Part shown: in pieces, positions 52,181-61,365 of the stretch
How positions within the stretch are numbered: position 1 is the first letter of the stretch
How the letters are laid out: every line of letters starts with the position of its first letter
Source: Gracilimonas sp040882225
Lineage (GTDB): Bacteria > Bacteroidota > Rhodothermia > Balneolales > Balneolaceae
Direction of reading: 5' to 3'
NCBI GenBank assembly: GCA_040882225.1
Contig: JBBEBR010000013.1
Coordinates: forward strand, 1-64,000
DNA: 64,000 nt
Notes under the pieces: model-generated
The model's input: only the letters and a program-made list of their open reading frames with translations
The model's database searches: none
What the model was told of the DNA's origin: nothing
Position numbers and translations under genes: made by a program

Positions 52181-54025
52181 TTAGTCTTTTTCAAATGTAA
52201 GTTTTTTCTTCCATTCAGGCTGATTATTCTTTGCAAAAACATATTCACCAATAATTAAATAATCCATTTCCGTATTCATAAAGCACCGGTATGCGTCTTC
52301 CGGTGTGCAAACAATAGGTTCTCCACGCACGTTAAAACTTGTATTTACCACCATTCCACAGCCCGTTTGTTCTTTGAACGCCTTGATTAAATTCCAATAT
52401 CGTAGATTGGTTTGTCGATGAACCGTCTGAATTCTCGCGGAAAAATCTATGTGCGTAATTGCGGGATAAGCTGATCGTTGAAACTCCATTTTTTCACGCA
52501 ATGGTAATCGATGATAATCTTGAGGTAATTCATTTCGTAAAGATTTTTTTACTGGCTGAACAAAAAGCATATATGGTGATTCGCTATTCATTTCGAAATA
52601 TTCAGCAACATCCTCTGCCAAAACCGATGGGGCGAATGGCCGAAACGATTCCCTGTATTTGATTTTCAGATTCAACTTTTTCTGCATTTCCGGATTTCGG
52701 GGATCAGCCAGGATACTTCGGTTTCCCAATGCACGCGGGCCGAATTCCATCCTTCCCTGAAACCAGCCAATCACATTTCCATCAGCTAATAAATTTGCCA
52801 CTTCTGTGTAAAGCTGATCTTCGGTCAACTTCTTATAAACCGGTTTAAATTTTTGAATGGAGGTAAGCAATTCAAATTCCTCAAACTGCGGCCCCAGGAA
52901 ACTTCCTTTCATTGCATCCGGCCTTTCGGGAATACGAGGTTTCTCAAAATAAATATGGTAAGCAGCTAAAGCCGCTCCTGTGGCTCCACCGGCATCCCCC
53001 GCTGCGGGTTGAACATATATTTCATCAAAGATTTTTTCCTTTTGGATTACTCCATTTGCAACGCAGTTCAGAGCCACACCGCCCGCCATACAAAGTTTTT
53101 TCGCCCCGGTAATCTTTTGGGCTTCTGTTGCCATTTTCACAACTATTTCTTCCGTCACTTGCTGAATCGCGAGTGCCAAATCAGCTTCATGTTGATGAAG
53201 CTCTCCTTCATCCTCCCGCCTCGGAAATCCAAATAGAGCTTCCCATTTGGCATCATTCACCATTCGCAAGCCGGTAGCATAATTGAAATATTTTTGATTT
53301 AGATAAATGGAGCCATCATCCCCTATTTCAACCAATTCTGATTTAATTTTTTGGATGTATTCCTGTAAAAGCACGGAATTCGGGTCACCATAAGGAGCGA
53401 GGCCCATCAGTTTATACTCTCCGGAATTCACTTTAAAACCCAAATAGTAGGTAAAAGCGGAATATAAAAGTCCGACGGAGTGAGGAAAGGTTAGTTCTCG
53501 TTTTATGGTGATATCCATTCCCTTACCATAACAAATAGAGGCGGTTGCCCACTCGCCAACTCCGTCTATAGTTAAAATAGCGGCTTCATCAAAAGGAGAA
53601 GGATAGAAAGCACTCGCGGCATGGCTTAGATGATGCTCAGGAAACAGCAATTTCATTTTCTTTCTGTCATACTCCCCAATTTTGTGCAGCTCATCATGAA
53701 TTAGTTTTTTGAGAAACATTTTTTCTTTCAGCCAAACCGGCATGGCAGTTATGAAAGATTTTAGGCCTCTTGGCGCGAAGGAAAGATACGTCTCCAGCAA
53801 ACGCTCGAATTTAAGCAGGGGTTTGTCGTAGAAAGCAATGGCATCAATTTCATGGAGATTTATGCCGGCATCCTGCAGGCAAAATCTCACCGCATGGGAT
53901 GGGAAACCAGCATCTTGTTTTTTTCGGGTAAAACGCTCTTCCTGAGCAGCAGATAGGATTTCTCCATTCTGCACCAGGCAGGCCGCGGAATCGTGATAAA
54001 AAGCTGAAATACCGAGAATGTTCAT
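52181..54025 (-). CDS. carbamoyltransferase (NodU/CmcH family)
   Basis: Transfers a carbamoyl group from carbamoyl phosphate via a carbamoyl-adenylate to an acceptor hydroxyl, 614 residues. The start at 54025 (MNILGISAFYHDSA) matches the family; the ATG at 54046 adds seven residues. Kae1-like N-domain marks are HHLSHAASAFYPSPFDEAAILTIDG and the glycine-rich MAGGVALNCVANG. The C-domain shows GRMEFGPRALGNRSILADPR, RESFRPFAPSV and NTSFNVRGEPIVCTPEDAY. The acceptor is unknown. With DUF5989 and SxtJ it forms a module often placed with surface polysaccharide or natural-product genes, none of which are seen here. Confidence 0.93.
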   Translation of the reverse strand: MNILGISAFYHDSAACLVQNGEILSAAQEERFTRKKQDAGFPSHAVRFCLQDAGINLHEIDAIAFYDKPLLKFERLLETYLSFAPRGLKSFITAMPVWLKEKMFLKKLIHDELHKIGEYDRKKMKLLFPEHHLSHAASAFYPSPFDEAAILTIDGVGEWATASICYGKGMDITIKRELTFPHSVGLLYSAFTYYLGFKVNSGEYKLMGLAPYGDPNSVLLQEYIQKIKSELVEIGDDGSIYLNQKYFNYATGLRMVNDAKWEALFGFPRREDEGELHQHEADLALAIQQVTEEIVVKMATEAQKITGAKKLCMAGGVALNCVANGVIQKEKIFDEIYVQPAAGDAGGATGAALAAYHIYFEKPRIPERPDAMKGSFLGPQFEEFELLTSIQKFKPVYKKLTEDQLYTEVANLLADGNVIGWFQGRMEFGPRALGNRSILADPRNPEMQKKLNLKIKYRESFRPFAPSVLAEDVAEYFEMNSESPYMLFVQPVKKSLRNELPQDYHRLPLREKMEFQRSAYPAITHIDFSARIQTVHRQTNLRYWNLIKAFKEQTGCGMVVNTSFNVRGEPIVCTPEDAYRCFMNTEMDYLIIGEYVFAKNNQPEWKKKLTFEKD

Positions 54026-54152
54026 TGCAGTGCTGATTTGGCGCAAAAGATACTAACTGAGCTATCTAAATCACATTATGAATAACACTACATTTTAATA
54101 CGAGCTATACTTTCGTATTTTCTCGCTCAATTTTCATCTACCTGAAATATAT

Positions 54153-55034
54153 ATGGTTATATCAATGACCGGCTTTGGGCGGGGAGAAGCTACTGAAAAT
54201 GGCACTACCGCTACGGTCGAAATAAAATCTTTAAACAGCCGATACCTGGATTTAAGCATCCGGCTTCCCCAGCGACTACAGGATAAAGAGTTAGACCTGA
54301 AAGAATTAACTCAAAAAACCATTAACCGGGGAAAATTAAATGTTACCGTTCACATCACCGATTCGGATAAAGGTGGGCCGAATATTACTGTTGATGAGGA
54401 AAAAGTAAAAGGTTATGTACGAATTTTAGGTGAAATGCGAGAGATAGCCGGCATTCAGCAACCGCTTTCCGTTGAAGATCTTATGCAGTTCAACGACATT
54501 TTCATCAATAAAGAAGAAAACGAAGAAGTTCTCGAGCAGCGATGGGCTTTAGCTTTGAAAGCTGCAAACGAAGCTCTTGATTCGTTACTAAAGATGCGAA
54601 CCCGGGAAGGAGATCAGCTTAAGCATGATCTGCTGGATCGTATTAATGTGATTGAAGAATGCTTAATTACTATAACGGATTCATCAGCTGGACGCGCAGA
54701 AGAAGTAAGAAGTAAGCTTCAGGAACGGATAAAAAACATCATCACCGATGAAAAAATTGATGCTGAACGCCTGGAAATGGAAATTGCCATTATTGCAGAC
54801 AAGATGGATATCACCGAAGAAATTGTGCGGTTACGATCGCACCTGAAGTTCTTCAACGAAGCTGTAGAACAACCCGAACCTGCCGGAAGACGGCTGAATT
54901 TTCTAACCCAGGAAATTAACCGAGAGCTCAATACCATCGGCTCAAAAGCTAACGATTCTGATATTGCACATTATGTGGTGATGGCGAAAGAAGCACTCGA
55001 ACAGATTCGTGAACAAGTTCAGAACGTAGAGTAG
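54153..55034 (+). CDS. YicC-family endoribonuclease-like protein
   Basis: A 293-residue protein of the YicC family, for which RNase activity has been reported. The N-terminal signature MVISMTGFGRGEA and IEIKSLNSRYLDLSIRLPQ-type block are clear. The C-terminal DUF1732 part (GRRLNFLTQEINRELNTIGSKANDSDI, with EITRLRSHL-like EEIVRLRSHLKFF) is conserved. It starts a compact run yicC-gmk-rpoZ-coaBC, the order common in many bacteria, with gmk 12 nt downstream. Confidence 0.93.
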   Translation: MVISMTGFGRGEATENGTTATVEIKSLNSRYLDLSIRLPQRLQDKELDLKELTQKTINRGKLNVTVHITDSDKGGPNITVDEEKVKGYVRILGEMREIAGIQQPLSVEDLMQFNDIFINKEENEEVLEQRWALALKAANEALDSLLKMRTREGDQLKHDLLDRINVIEECLITITDSSAGRAEEVRSKLQERIKNIITDEKIDAERLEMEIAIIADKMDITEEIVRLRSHLKFFNEAVEQPEPAGRRLNFLTQEINRELNTIGSKANDSDIAHYVVMAKEALEQIREQVQNVE

Positions 55035-55046
55035 AATTATTTCCAG

Positions 55047-55619
55047 ATGAAAAAAGGTAAAGTAATTATACTTGTTGCACCCAGCGGAGCTGGAAAAACT
55101 TCATTAGCCAGCAAGCTTTTTGAGGAAGTTGATGGATTGAGATTCTCCGTTTCAGCGGCAACACGCCCGCCAAGAAAAACTGAGAAAGATGGAATCCATT
55201 ACTACTTCCTTTCTGACGATGATTTTAACCAGAAAATTGCCGGTGGAGAATTCCTTGAATGGGAAGAATTTTATGGCGGGAAGAAATATGGCACTTTGCG
55301 TTCAGAAGTTGATAAAAAACTAAATTCAGGGTATTTTGTCCTGCTTGATATCGAAGTAAAAGGCGCACTGAGTATCAAACAAATTTACGGTGATGAATGC
55401 CTGAGTTTGTTTATACAGCCACCTTCGCTCGATACCCTGCAACAGCGGCTTGAAGCACGGGGGACTGAGGATAACGAAACTCTTTCCCTGAGACTTGAAC
55501 GAGCTAAAAAAGAACTTACTTACGCTGATCAGTTCGATCAGATTATTATTAATGATGATTTTGACACTGCTTACGAGCAAGTAAAAAAAGCAGTAATCAA
55601 CTTCATGAATTTCAATTGA
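55047..55619 (+). CDS. gmk: guanylate kinase
   Basis: ATP-dependent phosphorylation of GMP to GDP, 190 residues. The P-loop APSGAGKTS is at 11-19. GMP-site residues are in SVSAATRPPRKTEKDGIHYYFLSDDDF. The lid and catalytic segment IQPPSLDTLQQRLEARGTED is present. The C-terminus is normal. It overlaps or abuts the rpoZ region, which starts 5 nt later. Confidence 0.97.
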   Translation: MKKGKVIILVAPSGAGKTSLASKLFEEVDGLRFSVSAATRPPRKTEKDGIHYYFLSDDDFNQKIAGGEFLEWEEFYGGKKYGTLRSEVDKKLNSGYFVLLDIEVKGALSIKQIYGDECLSLFIQPPSLDTLQQRLEARGTEDNETLSLRLERAKKELTYADQFDQIIINDDFDTAYEQVKKAVINFMNFN

Positions 55620-55624
55620 ACATC

Positions 55625-55918
55625 ATGCCAATTCAAACATTAGACATTGAGAAATTAAAATTCAAAACAGGTAATAAATACGAATTACTTGTTATTCTTT
55701 CTAAGAGAGCCAGGCAAATTGCTGCTCAGGAAAAATTAGAATTAGATGAAAAGCTTCAGTATTTCGAAGGATTTGAAGATGATGATGAATTTTCCTTCAA
55801 CGAAGAGCAAGAACAAATCTCCAAGGCATTTGAAAAGCTTCCTCATGCAACACAGCGTTCTGTTAGCGAAATGCAAAATGATGACATTTATTTCCGACGT
55901 CCAGAAACAGAGGAATAA
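55625..55918 (+). CDS. rpoZ: DNA-directed RNA polymerase subunit omega
   Basis: About 97 residues from the ATG at 55625 (MPIQTLDIEKL). The conserved omega core is seen in NKYELLVILSKRARQIAAQEKLELDE. The C-terminal part is acidic (EGFEDDDEFSFNEEQEQ) and ends in IYFRRPETEE, typical of FCB-group omega proteins. A TTG at 55616 overlapping the gmk stop is a less likely start. The gmk-rpoZ-coaBC context supports the call. Confidence 0.88.
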   Translation: MPIQTLDIEKLKFKTGNKYELLVILSKRARQIAAQEKLELDEKLQYFEGFEDDDEFSFNEEQEQISKAFEKLPHATQRSVSEMQNDDIYFRRPETEE

Positions 55919-57109
55919 ATGCTTTCCGGTAAACGCATAATTCTTGGTGTTACCGGAGGTATAGCGGCATATAAAGCCGCTTATTTACTTAGAGAATTTC
56001 AAAAAGCGGGAGCCGAAGTTCGTGTTACAATGACACCTTCAGCCACCCGCTTTGTTGGTTTAGAGACTTTTGCTTCCCTTTCTGGACACGAGGTGGCGGT
56101 AGATATTTTCCCCGAGAATTCCGATGCAACTGAATGGACCCGCCACATAAATTGGGGTGAATGGGCTGATTTATTTGTGATAGCTCCCTGTACTGCAAAT
56201 ACCCTGGCAAAAATTGCAACCGGTACTTCCGATAATATGCTCACGAGCACTATTTTGGCAGCTCGTTGTCCCATTCTTATTTGTCCCACAATGGATGGAG
56301 TGATGTATGATTCTCCCGCAGTCTCCAAAAACATAGATGTGCTTCGGGGAAATGGATATCACATTTTAGAACCTGAAACTGGTTTTTTGGCAAGCGGGCT
56401 GGAAGGCAAAGGGCGATTACCTGAAATAGAAACAATCCTCAAAACTTCTTCAGATATCATTGGCTTTGTTAAGGGGCCGTTGAATGGGAAAAAAGTAGTG
56501 GTTTCTGCCGGGCCAACCCGCGAATTTATTGATCCTGTGCGTTTTATTTCCAATCCGAGCTCGGGAAAAATGGGCTTCGCGATGGCTGAAGCCGCTAAGA
56601 GTTTAGGGGCTGATGTTACCGTCATTCATGGAGCAGTTTCAGTGAAGAAACCTGAAGGTATTCTAAGCATTGAGATTGTTAGTGCTCAGGATTTGTTCGA
56701 AGCCGTAAAAGCAAATGCCGATGCCGACATCATTATTATGGCCGCAGCTGTTTCAGATTTCACCCCAGAAAAAACCTACCATAAGAAGGTAAAGAAAAGT
56801 GAAGGAGCCGATTCCATCAAGATGAAGTTGACCCAGGATATTCTGTCTTGGCTGGGCAAGCAAAAAAAAGAGGGCCAGGTATTGATCGGCTTTGCAATGG
56901 AAACGGATAATTTGGTGGAAAACGCCACGCGTAAACTCAAAGAGAAAAATGCAGACTGGATTATCGCAAATTCTCTAACGGATACCGGTTCCGGCTTCGA
57001 AGGTGATACCAATTCCGTAATACTTTTGGGGAATGATTCTAAAAAAGAGTTTCAGGGAACAAAGAAAGATATCGCCGTAGAAATTTTGAATAGCCTTTTT
57101 CGAAAATAA
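55919..57109 (+). CDS. coaBC: phosphopantothenoylcysteine decarboxylase / phosphopantothenate-cysteine ligase
   Basis: Bifunctional flavoprotein for steps 2 and 3 of CoA synthesis, 396 residues. The N-terminal decarboxylase (CoaC, 1-180) shows LGVTGGIAAYKAA, the catalytic His of TRHINWGEWADLFVIAPCTANTLAKIATG and CPTMDGVM with the active-site Cys. The C-terminal ligase (CoaB, 190-396) starts KVVVSAGPTREFIDPVRFISNPSSGKMG and contains AAAVSDFTPE and GFAMET. It begins immediately after the rpoZ stop codon. Together with coaX it completes much of the CoA pathway. Confidence 0.96.
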   Translation: MLSGKRIILGVTGGIAAYKAAYLLREFQKAGAEVRVTMTPSATRFVGLETFASLSGHEVAVDIFPENSDATEWTRHINWGEWADLFVIAPCTANTLAKIATGTSDNMLTSTILAARCPILICPTMDGVMYDSPAVSKNIDVLRGNGYHILEPETGFLASGLEGKGRLPEIETILKTSSDIIGFVKGPLNGKKVVVSAGPTREFIDPVRFISNPSSGKMGFAMAEAAKSLGADVTVIHGAVSVKKPEGILSIEIVSAQDLFEAVKANADADIIIMAAAVSDFTPEKTYHKKVKKSEGADSIKMKLTQDILSWLGKQKKEGQVLIGFAMETDNLVENATRKLKEKNADWIIANSLTDTGSGFEGDTNSVILLGNDSKKEFQGTKKDIAVEILNSLFRK

Positions 57110-57118
57110 GCTGATTCC

Positions 57119-57931
57119 TTAGATTATTCCCCAAATTAATCTGCCTGCCATCACAACAGCTAACACTGCAAAACCCCACTGCAAAGTTCTCCGATTAATT
57201 TTGTGATTTAACAGTGCTCCTCCAAATCCTCCAATAAGCCCACCAATAGATAACGGTAAAGCGGTACCAAAATCTACATACCCGATAGTATAGTCAGTAA
57301 TTCCTGGCACTCCACTTTCAAAGAATGCAAGCTGAAACCAGCCGGTAAATATCATGATGGTCATAGCTAACTGGGAAACACTTACGGTTTTTCTGAAGGG
57401 CTGTTTATAGTACAGATTCATTATGGGAACCATCACCCCGCCCCCTCCAACACCTGCAAGAGCAGCCACAAATCCACCTACTCCGCCAGTCACAAGAGAT
57501 TGTCTATTTCCCATATTCCCAAAATCTCTTTTGTATTCACTTTCAACATCCCTGCCTCGCCGGAACATCATGTACCCGGCGTAGAGTAACATCAGGCTAA
57601 AAAAAATCACGAATTCTGTGCGGCTATAGTAAGGAGAAGTAACTACTAATTTCCCGGCAAATACACCTATAGCGCCCATAAGGCCTAATTTTATCCCTTC
57701 ACGCCAAAACATATTCTCCTGAATTGCCTGGCGAACGGTGCTTCCAAAAGCGGCAATAAAAGTGCAGAACAAACCTGATCCAATAGTCCAGATAACCGGG
57801 TTTTCTACTCCAGCTCCATCAAATATGAAAAATAAAACCGGGGTGAAAATTATTCCACCTCCAATACCTAATAAACCAGCAATTACCCCTGCGATAAGTC
57901 CGATTACTAACAATAATATGAGTTCAAACAA
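57119..57931 (-). CDS. TauE/SafE (TSUP) family membrane transporter
   Basis: A 270-residue membrane protein with eight likely helices and two TSUP repeats, marked by GLIAGVIAGLLGIGGGIIFTPVLFF at the N-terminus and GFVAALAGVGGGGVMVPIMNLYY at about 155-177. The family exports or imports small sulfur-containing or organic anions such as sulfite, sulfoacetate or taurine breakdown products; the substrate is not evident. It overlaps the 3' end of the PhzF gene by 8 nt, so they are coupled. Confidence 0.9.
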   Translation of the reverse strand: MFELILLLVIGLIAGVIAGLLGIGGGIIFTPVLFFIFDGAGVENPVIWTIGSGLFCTFIAAFGSTVRQAIQENMFWREGIKLGLMGAIGVFAGKLVVTSPYYSRTEFVIFFSLMLLYAGYMMFRRGRDVESEYKRDFGNMGNRQSLVTGGVGGFVAALAGVGGGGVMVPIMNLYYKQPFRKTVSVSQLAMTIMIFTGWFQLAFFESGVPGITDYTIGYVDFGTALPLSIGGLIGGFGGALLNHKINRRTLQWGFAVLAVVMAGRLIWGII

Positions 57932-58706
57932 AAATTTCTCCTTTTAGATAAGTTACCGCATTTCCTATTATTTCTACCCGGTCGTTTAATAAGCGGCAGG
58001 TAATTTCTCCCTTTCGTTTTGAGATTTGGCGAGCTTCAAGAACTTCCTTCTTTAGTTTTTTACTCCAATAAGGAGCGGTTTTAGTATGGGCTGATCCCGT
58101 TACGGGGTCTTCATCAATTCCGGATTGAGGGGCGAAAAAACGGGAAACAAAATCCACATTATCGCCTGGAGCGGTAACAATTATTCCACGGGCATCAATA
58201 TCCCCAAGCAATCTGAAATCCGGATCTAAGGCAAAAACTTCCTTCTCTGAATTCAGCACAACCATGTAATCGTCGGTTTTATAAACCTCTGGAATTTCCT
58301 TCAATCCCAGGGCTTCTAAAAGTATGGCTGGTGCCTCCATCTGGGGCATTTCCACTGCCGGAAAATTCATCACCAGCCGTCCTGCCTCCCGGTACACAGT
58401 AAGCAATCCACTTTTGGTTTTGAAAATAATTTCCTCCTGATCATAATTCAATTCCTCAAAAATAATATGAGCTGTTGCAAGAGTGGCGTGTCCGCATAAA
58501 TCAACTTCAACTGTTGGAGTAAACCAGCGAAGTCGATATCCAGCTCCTTCAGGAACAAAAAAAGCTGTTTCGGAGAGATTATTCTCCGCCGCTATGTTCT
58601 GCATTTGTTCTTCAGAAAGCCATTCATTCAGCGGAACAACCGCAGCAGGGTTCCCGCCAAAAAGCGATGAGGTAAACGCATCGGCCTGGTAAATTGGAAG
58701 CTTCAT
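57924..58706 (-). CDS. PhzF-family isomerase-like protein
   Basis: A 260-residue protein of the phenazine-biosynthesis-like (PhzF) family with the diaminopimelate-epimerase fold. Features are YQADAFTSSLFGGNPAAVVPL, the conserved catalytic Glu in NLSETAFFVP, DLCGHATLATAHIIFEEL and DEDPVTGSAHTKTAPYW. There are no other phenazine genes here, so phenazine synthesis is not implied; an isomerase role is typical. It starts the two-gene operon with the TSUP transporter. Confidence 0.9.
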   Translation of the reverse strand: MKLPIYQADAFTSSLFGGNPAAVVPLNEWLSEEQMQNIAAENNLSETAFFVPEGAGYRLRWFTPTVEVDLCGHATLATAHIIFEELNYDQEEIIFKTKSGLLTVYREAGRLVMNFPAVEMPQMEAPAILLEALGLKEIPEVYKTDDYMVVLNSEKEVFALDPDFRLLGDIDARGIIVTAPGDNVDFVSRFFAPQSGIDEDPVTGSAHTKTAPYWSKKLKKEVLEARQISKRKGEITCRLLNDRVEIIGNAVTYLKGEIFV

Positions 58707-58867
58707 TTTAAAGTATTTAAAAACGTTGAGAACAAAACATACGACTTATCGCTCTCTAAAATTATAACCGATTTACTATTATATCAACTTCCCAAAATCT
58801 TTCGAAGCTAATTCTGAACCAAAGAAAATCAACTCTAATAAGAATCGATATCTAATTTATATACAAT

Positions 58868-58875
58868 TATCTTTG
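58868..58875 (+). promoter_or_regulatory. possible Bacteroidota-type -7 element for mutS2
   Basis: TATCTTTG fits the TAnnTTTG consensus of Bacteroidota sigma-A promoters. It is about 30 bp before the mutS2 ATG. No convincing TTTG -33 box is present about 20 bp upstream, so the call is tentative. If transcription starts about 7 bp downstream, the alternative TTG start at 58889-region would be almost leaderless, favouring the ATG at 58905. Confidence 0.35.
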
Positions 58876-58904
58876 TCTGGAGATTTTTGATTTTTAATAC
58901 ACAC

Positions 58905-61316
58905 ATGAAACTTTACCCAGACACTCTTTTAGATAAACTTGGATTCGATCACATCCGGCAAGCTACGCTTGAGTTGGTTCAGTCAGAAAGGTCCGCAGAG
59001 CTTCTTGAAAACCTGAAACCGGTTTCAAATGCAAAACGCGTAGAACGGTTGCTGCAACAGTGTGGCGAGATGATCGAAATTTTAAATGCACCCGATCCTT
59101 TTCCATTGGGCGAGTTTCCTGAAATCCGTGATTATCTTTCGCGCGCAAAAGCCATTGATAGTATCATTCCTCTGCCGGCTTTTGTGGATATTTTCCTGAT
59201 TTGCACAACCTCACGTAATGTAAAATCCTTCTTTAAATCAAAACCGGCACAGTTTCCAGAGTTAAATTCTATTGCGGAAGGCTTGATTCCTTTAAAGGAA
59301 CTGGAAAAACATATCAAAGATAAGGTAACGGAATATGGGGAGCTGAGAGATGACGCCAGCCCGGAGTTACGTAGCATTCGCAAAAAACTAAACGCGAAAA
59401 AAAACGAGTTAAGGACCACCATCAACCGAACCATGAAGCTGGCGGTTAAAGATGGAATGGCTTCTGAGGAGGGCGCAACCATCCGAAATGGGCGTATGGT
59501 AATTCCGATTCTTGCCGAGTTTAAACGAAAGATTCAGGGATTCATCCATGATGTTTCCGCCACTGGGCAAACGGTGTATCTGGAACCAGTTGAAGCTCTC
59601 CATTTGAATAATGAAATCCGGCAGTTTGAAGTAGAGGAACGCCGGGAAATTGAGCGCATTCTGAAAGAACTGACTAATCACGTTCGGCAAAATTCAAAAT
59701 ACATCAATCAAAATGCTTCAACATTGGCTGAACTTGATGTGGTGGCAGCAAAAGCTAAGTTGACTTTAAAACTGGAAGGAGAAATTCCCATTCTCTCTGA
59801 AAATCAATTCCTGAACCTAAGGGATGCTTATAACCCAATCCTCAGATTGAAGAATCTCAGCATTCGAAAAAAGGCTGATCAGGAAAAAATAGTCCCGCTC
59901 TTTCTTACACTTGAAGAAAGTGAACAGTGCCTGATGGTAACCGGTCCCAATGCCGGGGGTAAATCGGTGGCTATGAAAACCGTAGGTTTAATGGCATTGA
60001 TGATGCAGTCAGGATTTGGGATTCCGGCCGATGCCACCTCTGAAATTCCCATTTTCTCTGGTGTTTTTGTTGATTTGGGTGATGACCAATCCATAGAAAA
60101 TGATTTGAGTACTTTCTCCTCCCGGCTTCAGTGGATGCGGGAAACCATCAAACATTTTGAAGCGGGTTCTTTGGTATTGATTGATGAAGCCGCTGCCGGA
60201 ACTGATCCTGAGGAAGGTGGCGCTTTATTCCAGGCATTTATAGAGCGATTACTTGATCAAGATTGCAAAGTGATTGTGACTACGCATCACGGCTCATTGA
60301 AGGTTTTTGCGCACGAACATCCTAAGGCGGTAAACGGCTCGATGGAATTTGATCGGGCTTCCCTTTCTCCCACCTATAAATTCAAAAAAGGAATTCCCGG
60401 CAGCAGTTATGCTTTCGAAATTGCCGGGCGAATGAATATTGATGCTGAGGTTCTTAAACGATCGCGGATTTTGTTGGGTGAGGCCAAAAATAAAATGGAG
60501 TCGCTGATTACCGAGCTGGAAACCAAAACGCAGCAGGCCGATGAACTTCGTGAAAAATATAACCGGCTTCAGGCAAAAGCTGAATCGGAGCAAAATCGAT
60601 ATCAGAATAAAATTGAAGCGATTGAGCGGGAAAAGGATAACATCCGCGAAAAAGCATTGAAGGAAGCTAAATCAATTATGGATTCAGCGAATCAGCGGGT
60701 TGAGCAAGCGGTTCAGAAAATTGTGGAGCAGAATCAGGCTGATAAAGGGCAGATTAAGGAAATTCGCAAGGACATGGAGAGGGAGAAATCCGAAATCGAT
60801 CATTCCTTGCAAGAAATTGAAAATAAAAAGGAATCGCGAGAACAAGTTTCTGAAAATCCACCCAAAAAGGGAGATTTTGTTCGGTTCAAAAATGGAAATA
60901 CTACGGGAGAACTGGTTGAGTTAAGTGGGAAAAATGCGGTGGTTCAAGCTGACGGTTTACGGCTGAAAACCAAGTATCAAAACCTGGTAAAAGTTGATCG
61001 TCCTAAAAAGCAGAAGAAAAACCGGGCTCGCTCAAATGTAATTGTGGGCGAAAGTAATCTCACCACAGAAACGGTAAAACCATCACTTGATGTACGGGGA
61101 AAAAGAACTCCAGAAGCTTTAAAAGAAGTAACCCATTATTTAGACCGCGCTGTTTTTCGAGGGATGAACCAGGTGGAAATTGTGCATGGGAGAGGGGATG
61201 GAATCCTGAAAGATCAAATTCAATCTTACCTGAACGAACGCACCGATATCAAAAATTTCGAAACAGCTCCGGAAGATCGGGGCGGGGCGGGTGTTACTGT
61301 GATTGAATTGAAGTAA
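58905..61316 (+). CDS. mutS2: endonuclease MutS2
   Basis: DNA- and ribosome-related MutS paralogue acting in recombination control or ribosome rescue; 803 residues from the ATG at 58905. MutS core and clamp occupy 1-330. The ABC ATPase has Walker A TGPNAGGKS near 345-353, a signature near SxFSSRLQWM and the Walker B LVLIDEAAAGTDPEEGGAL. A Glu/Lys-rich coiled coil (about 520-660) follows, then a KOW-like segment (PKKGDFVRFKNGNTTGELVEL) and a C-terminal Smr nuclease domain (SLDVRGKRTPEAL ... VEIVHGRGDGILK). It lacks a mismatch-recognition domain, as expected for MutS2. Confidence 0.95.
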   Translation: MKLYPDTLLDKLGFDHIRQATLELVQSERSAELLENLKPVSNAKRVERLLQQCGEMIEILNAPDPFPLGEFPEIRDYLSRAKAIDSIIPLPAFVDIFLICTTSRNVKSFFKSKPAQFPELNSIAEGLIPLKELEKHIKDKVTEYGELRDDASPELRSIRKKLNAKKNELRTTINRTMKLAVKDGMASEEGATIRNGRMVIPILAEFKRKIQGFIHDVSATGQTVYLEPVEALHLNNEIRQFEVEERREIERILKELTNHVRQNSKYINQNASTLAELDVVAAKAKLTLKLEGEIPILSENQFLNLRDAYNPILRLKNLSIRKKADQEKIVPLFLTLEESEQCLMVTGPNAGGKSVAMKTVGLMALMMQSGFGIPADATSEIPIFSGVFVDLGDDQSIENDLSTFSSRLQWMRETIKHFEAGSLVLIDEAAAGTDPEEGGALFQAFIERLLDQDCKVIVTTHHGSLKVFAHEHPKAVNGSMEFDRASLSPTYKFKKGIPGSSYAFEIAGRMNIDAEVLKRSRILLGEAKNKMESLITELETKTQQADELREKYNRLQAKAESEQNRYQNKIEAIEREKDNIREKALKEAKSIMDSANQRVEQAVQKIVEQNQADKGQIKEIRKDMEREKSEIDHSLQEIENKKESREQVSENPPKKGDFVRFKNGNTTGELVELSGKNAVVQADGLRLKTKYQNLVKVDRPKKQKKNRARSNVIVGESNLTTETVKPSLDVRGKRTPEALKEVTHYLDRAVFRGMNQVEIVHGRGDGILKDQIQSYLNERTDIKNFETAPEDRGGAGVTVIELK

Positions 61317-61323
61317 TTGAGTG

Positions 61324-61365
61324 AAAATACGTAAAGACGCAAGGCCTTGCGTCTTTACGTATTTT
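61324..61365. terminator. perfect 42-bp palindrome between convergent genes
   Basis: AAAATACGTAAAGACGCAAGG (61324-61344) is followed directly by its exact complement. It lies 7 nt after the mutS2 stop codon and ends on the first base of the convergent gene's stop codon. The A-rich start and T-rich end give a U-rich 3' flank on both strands, so it is well placed to act as a bidirectional terminator. The motif looks like a dispersed repeat, which other copies in the genome could confirm. Confidence 0.75.
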
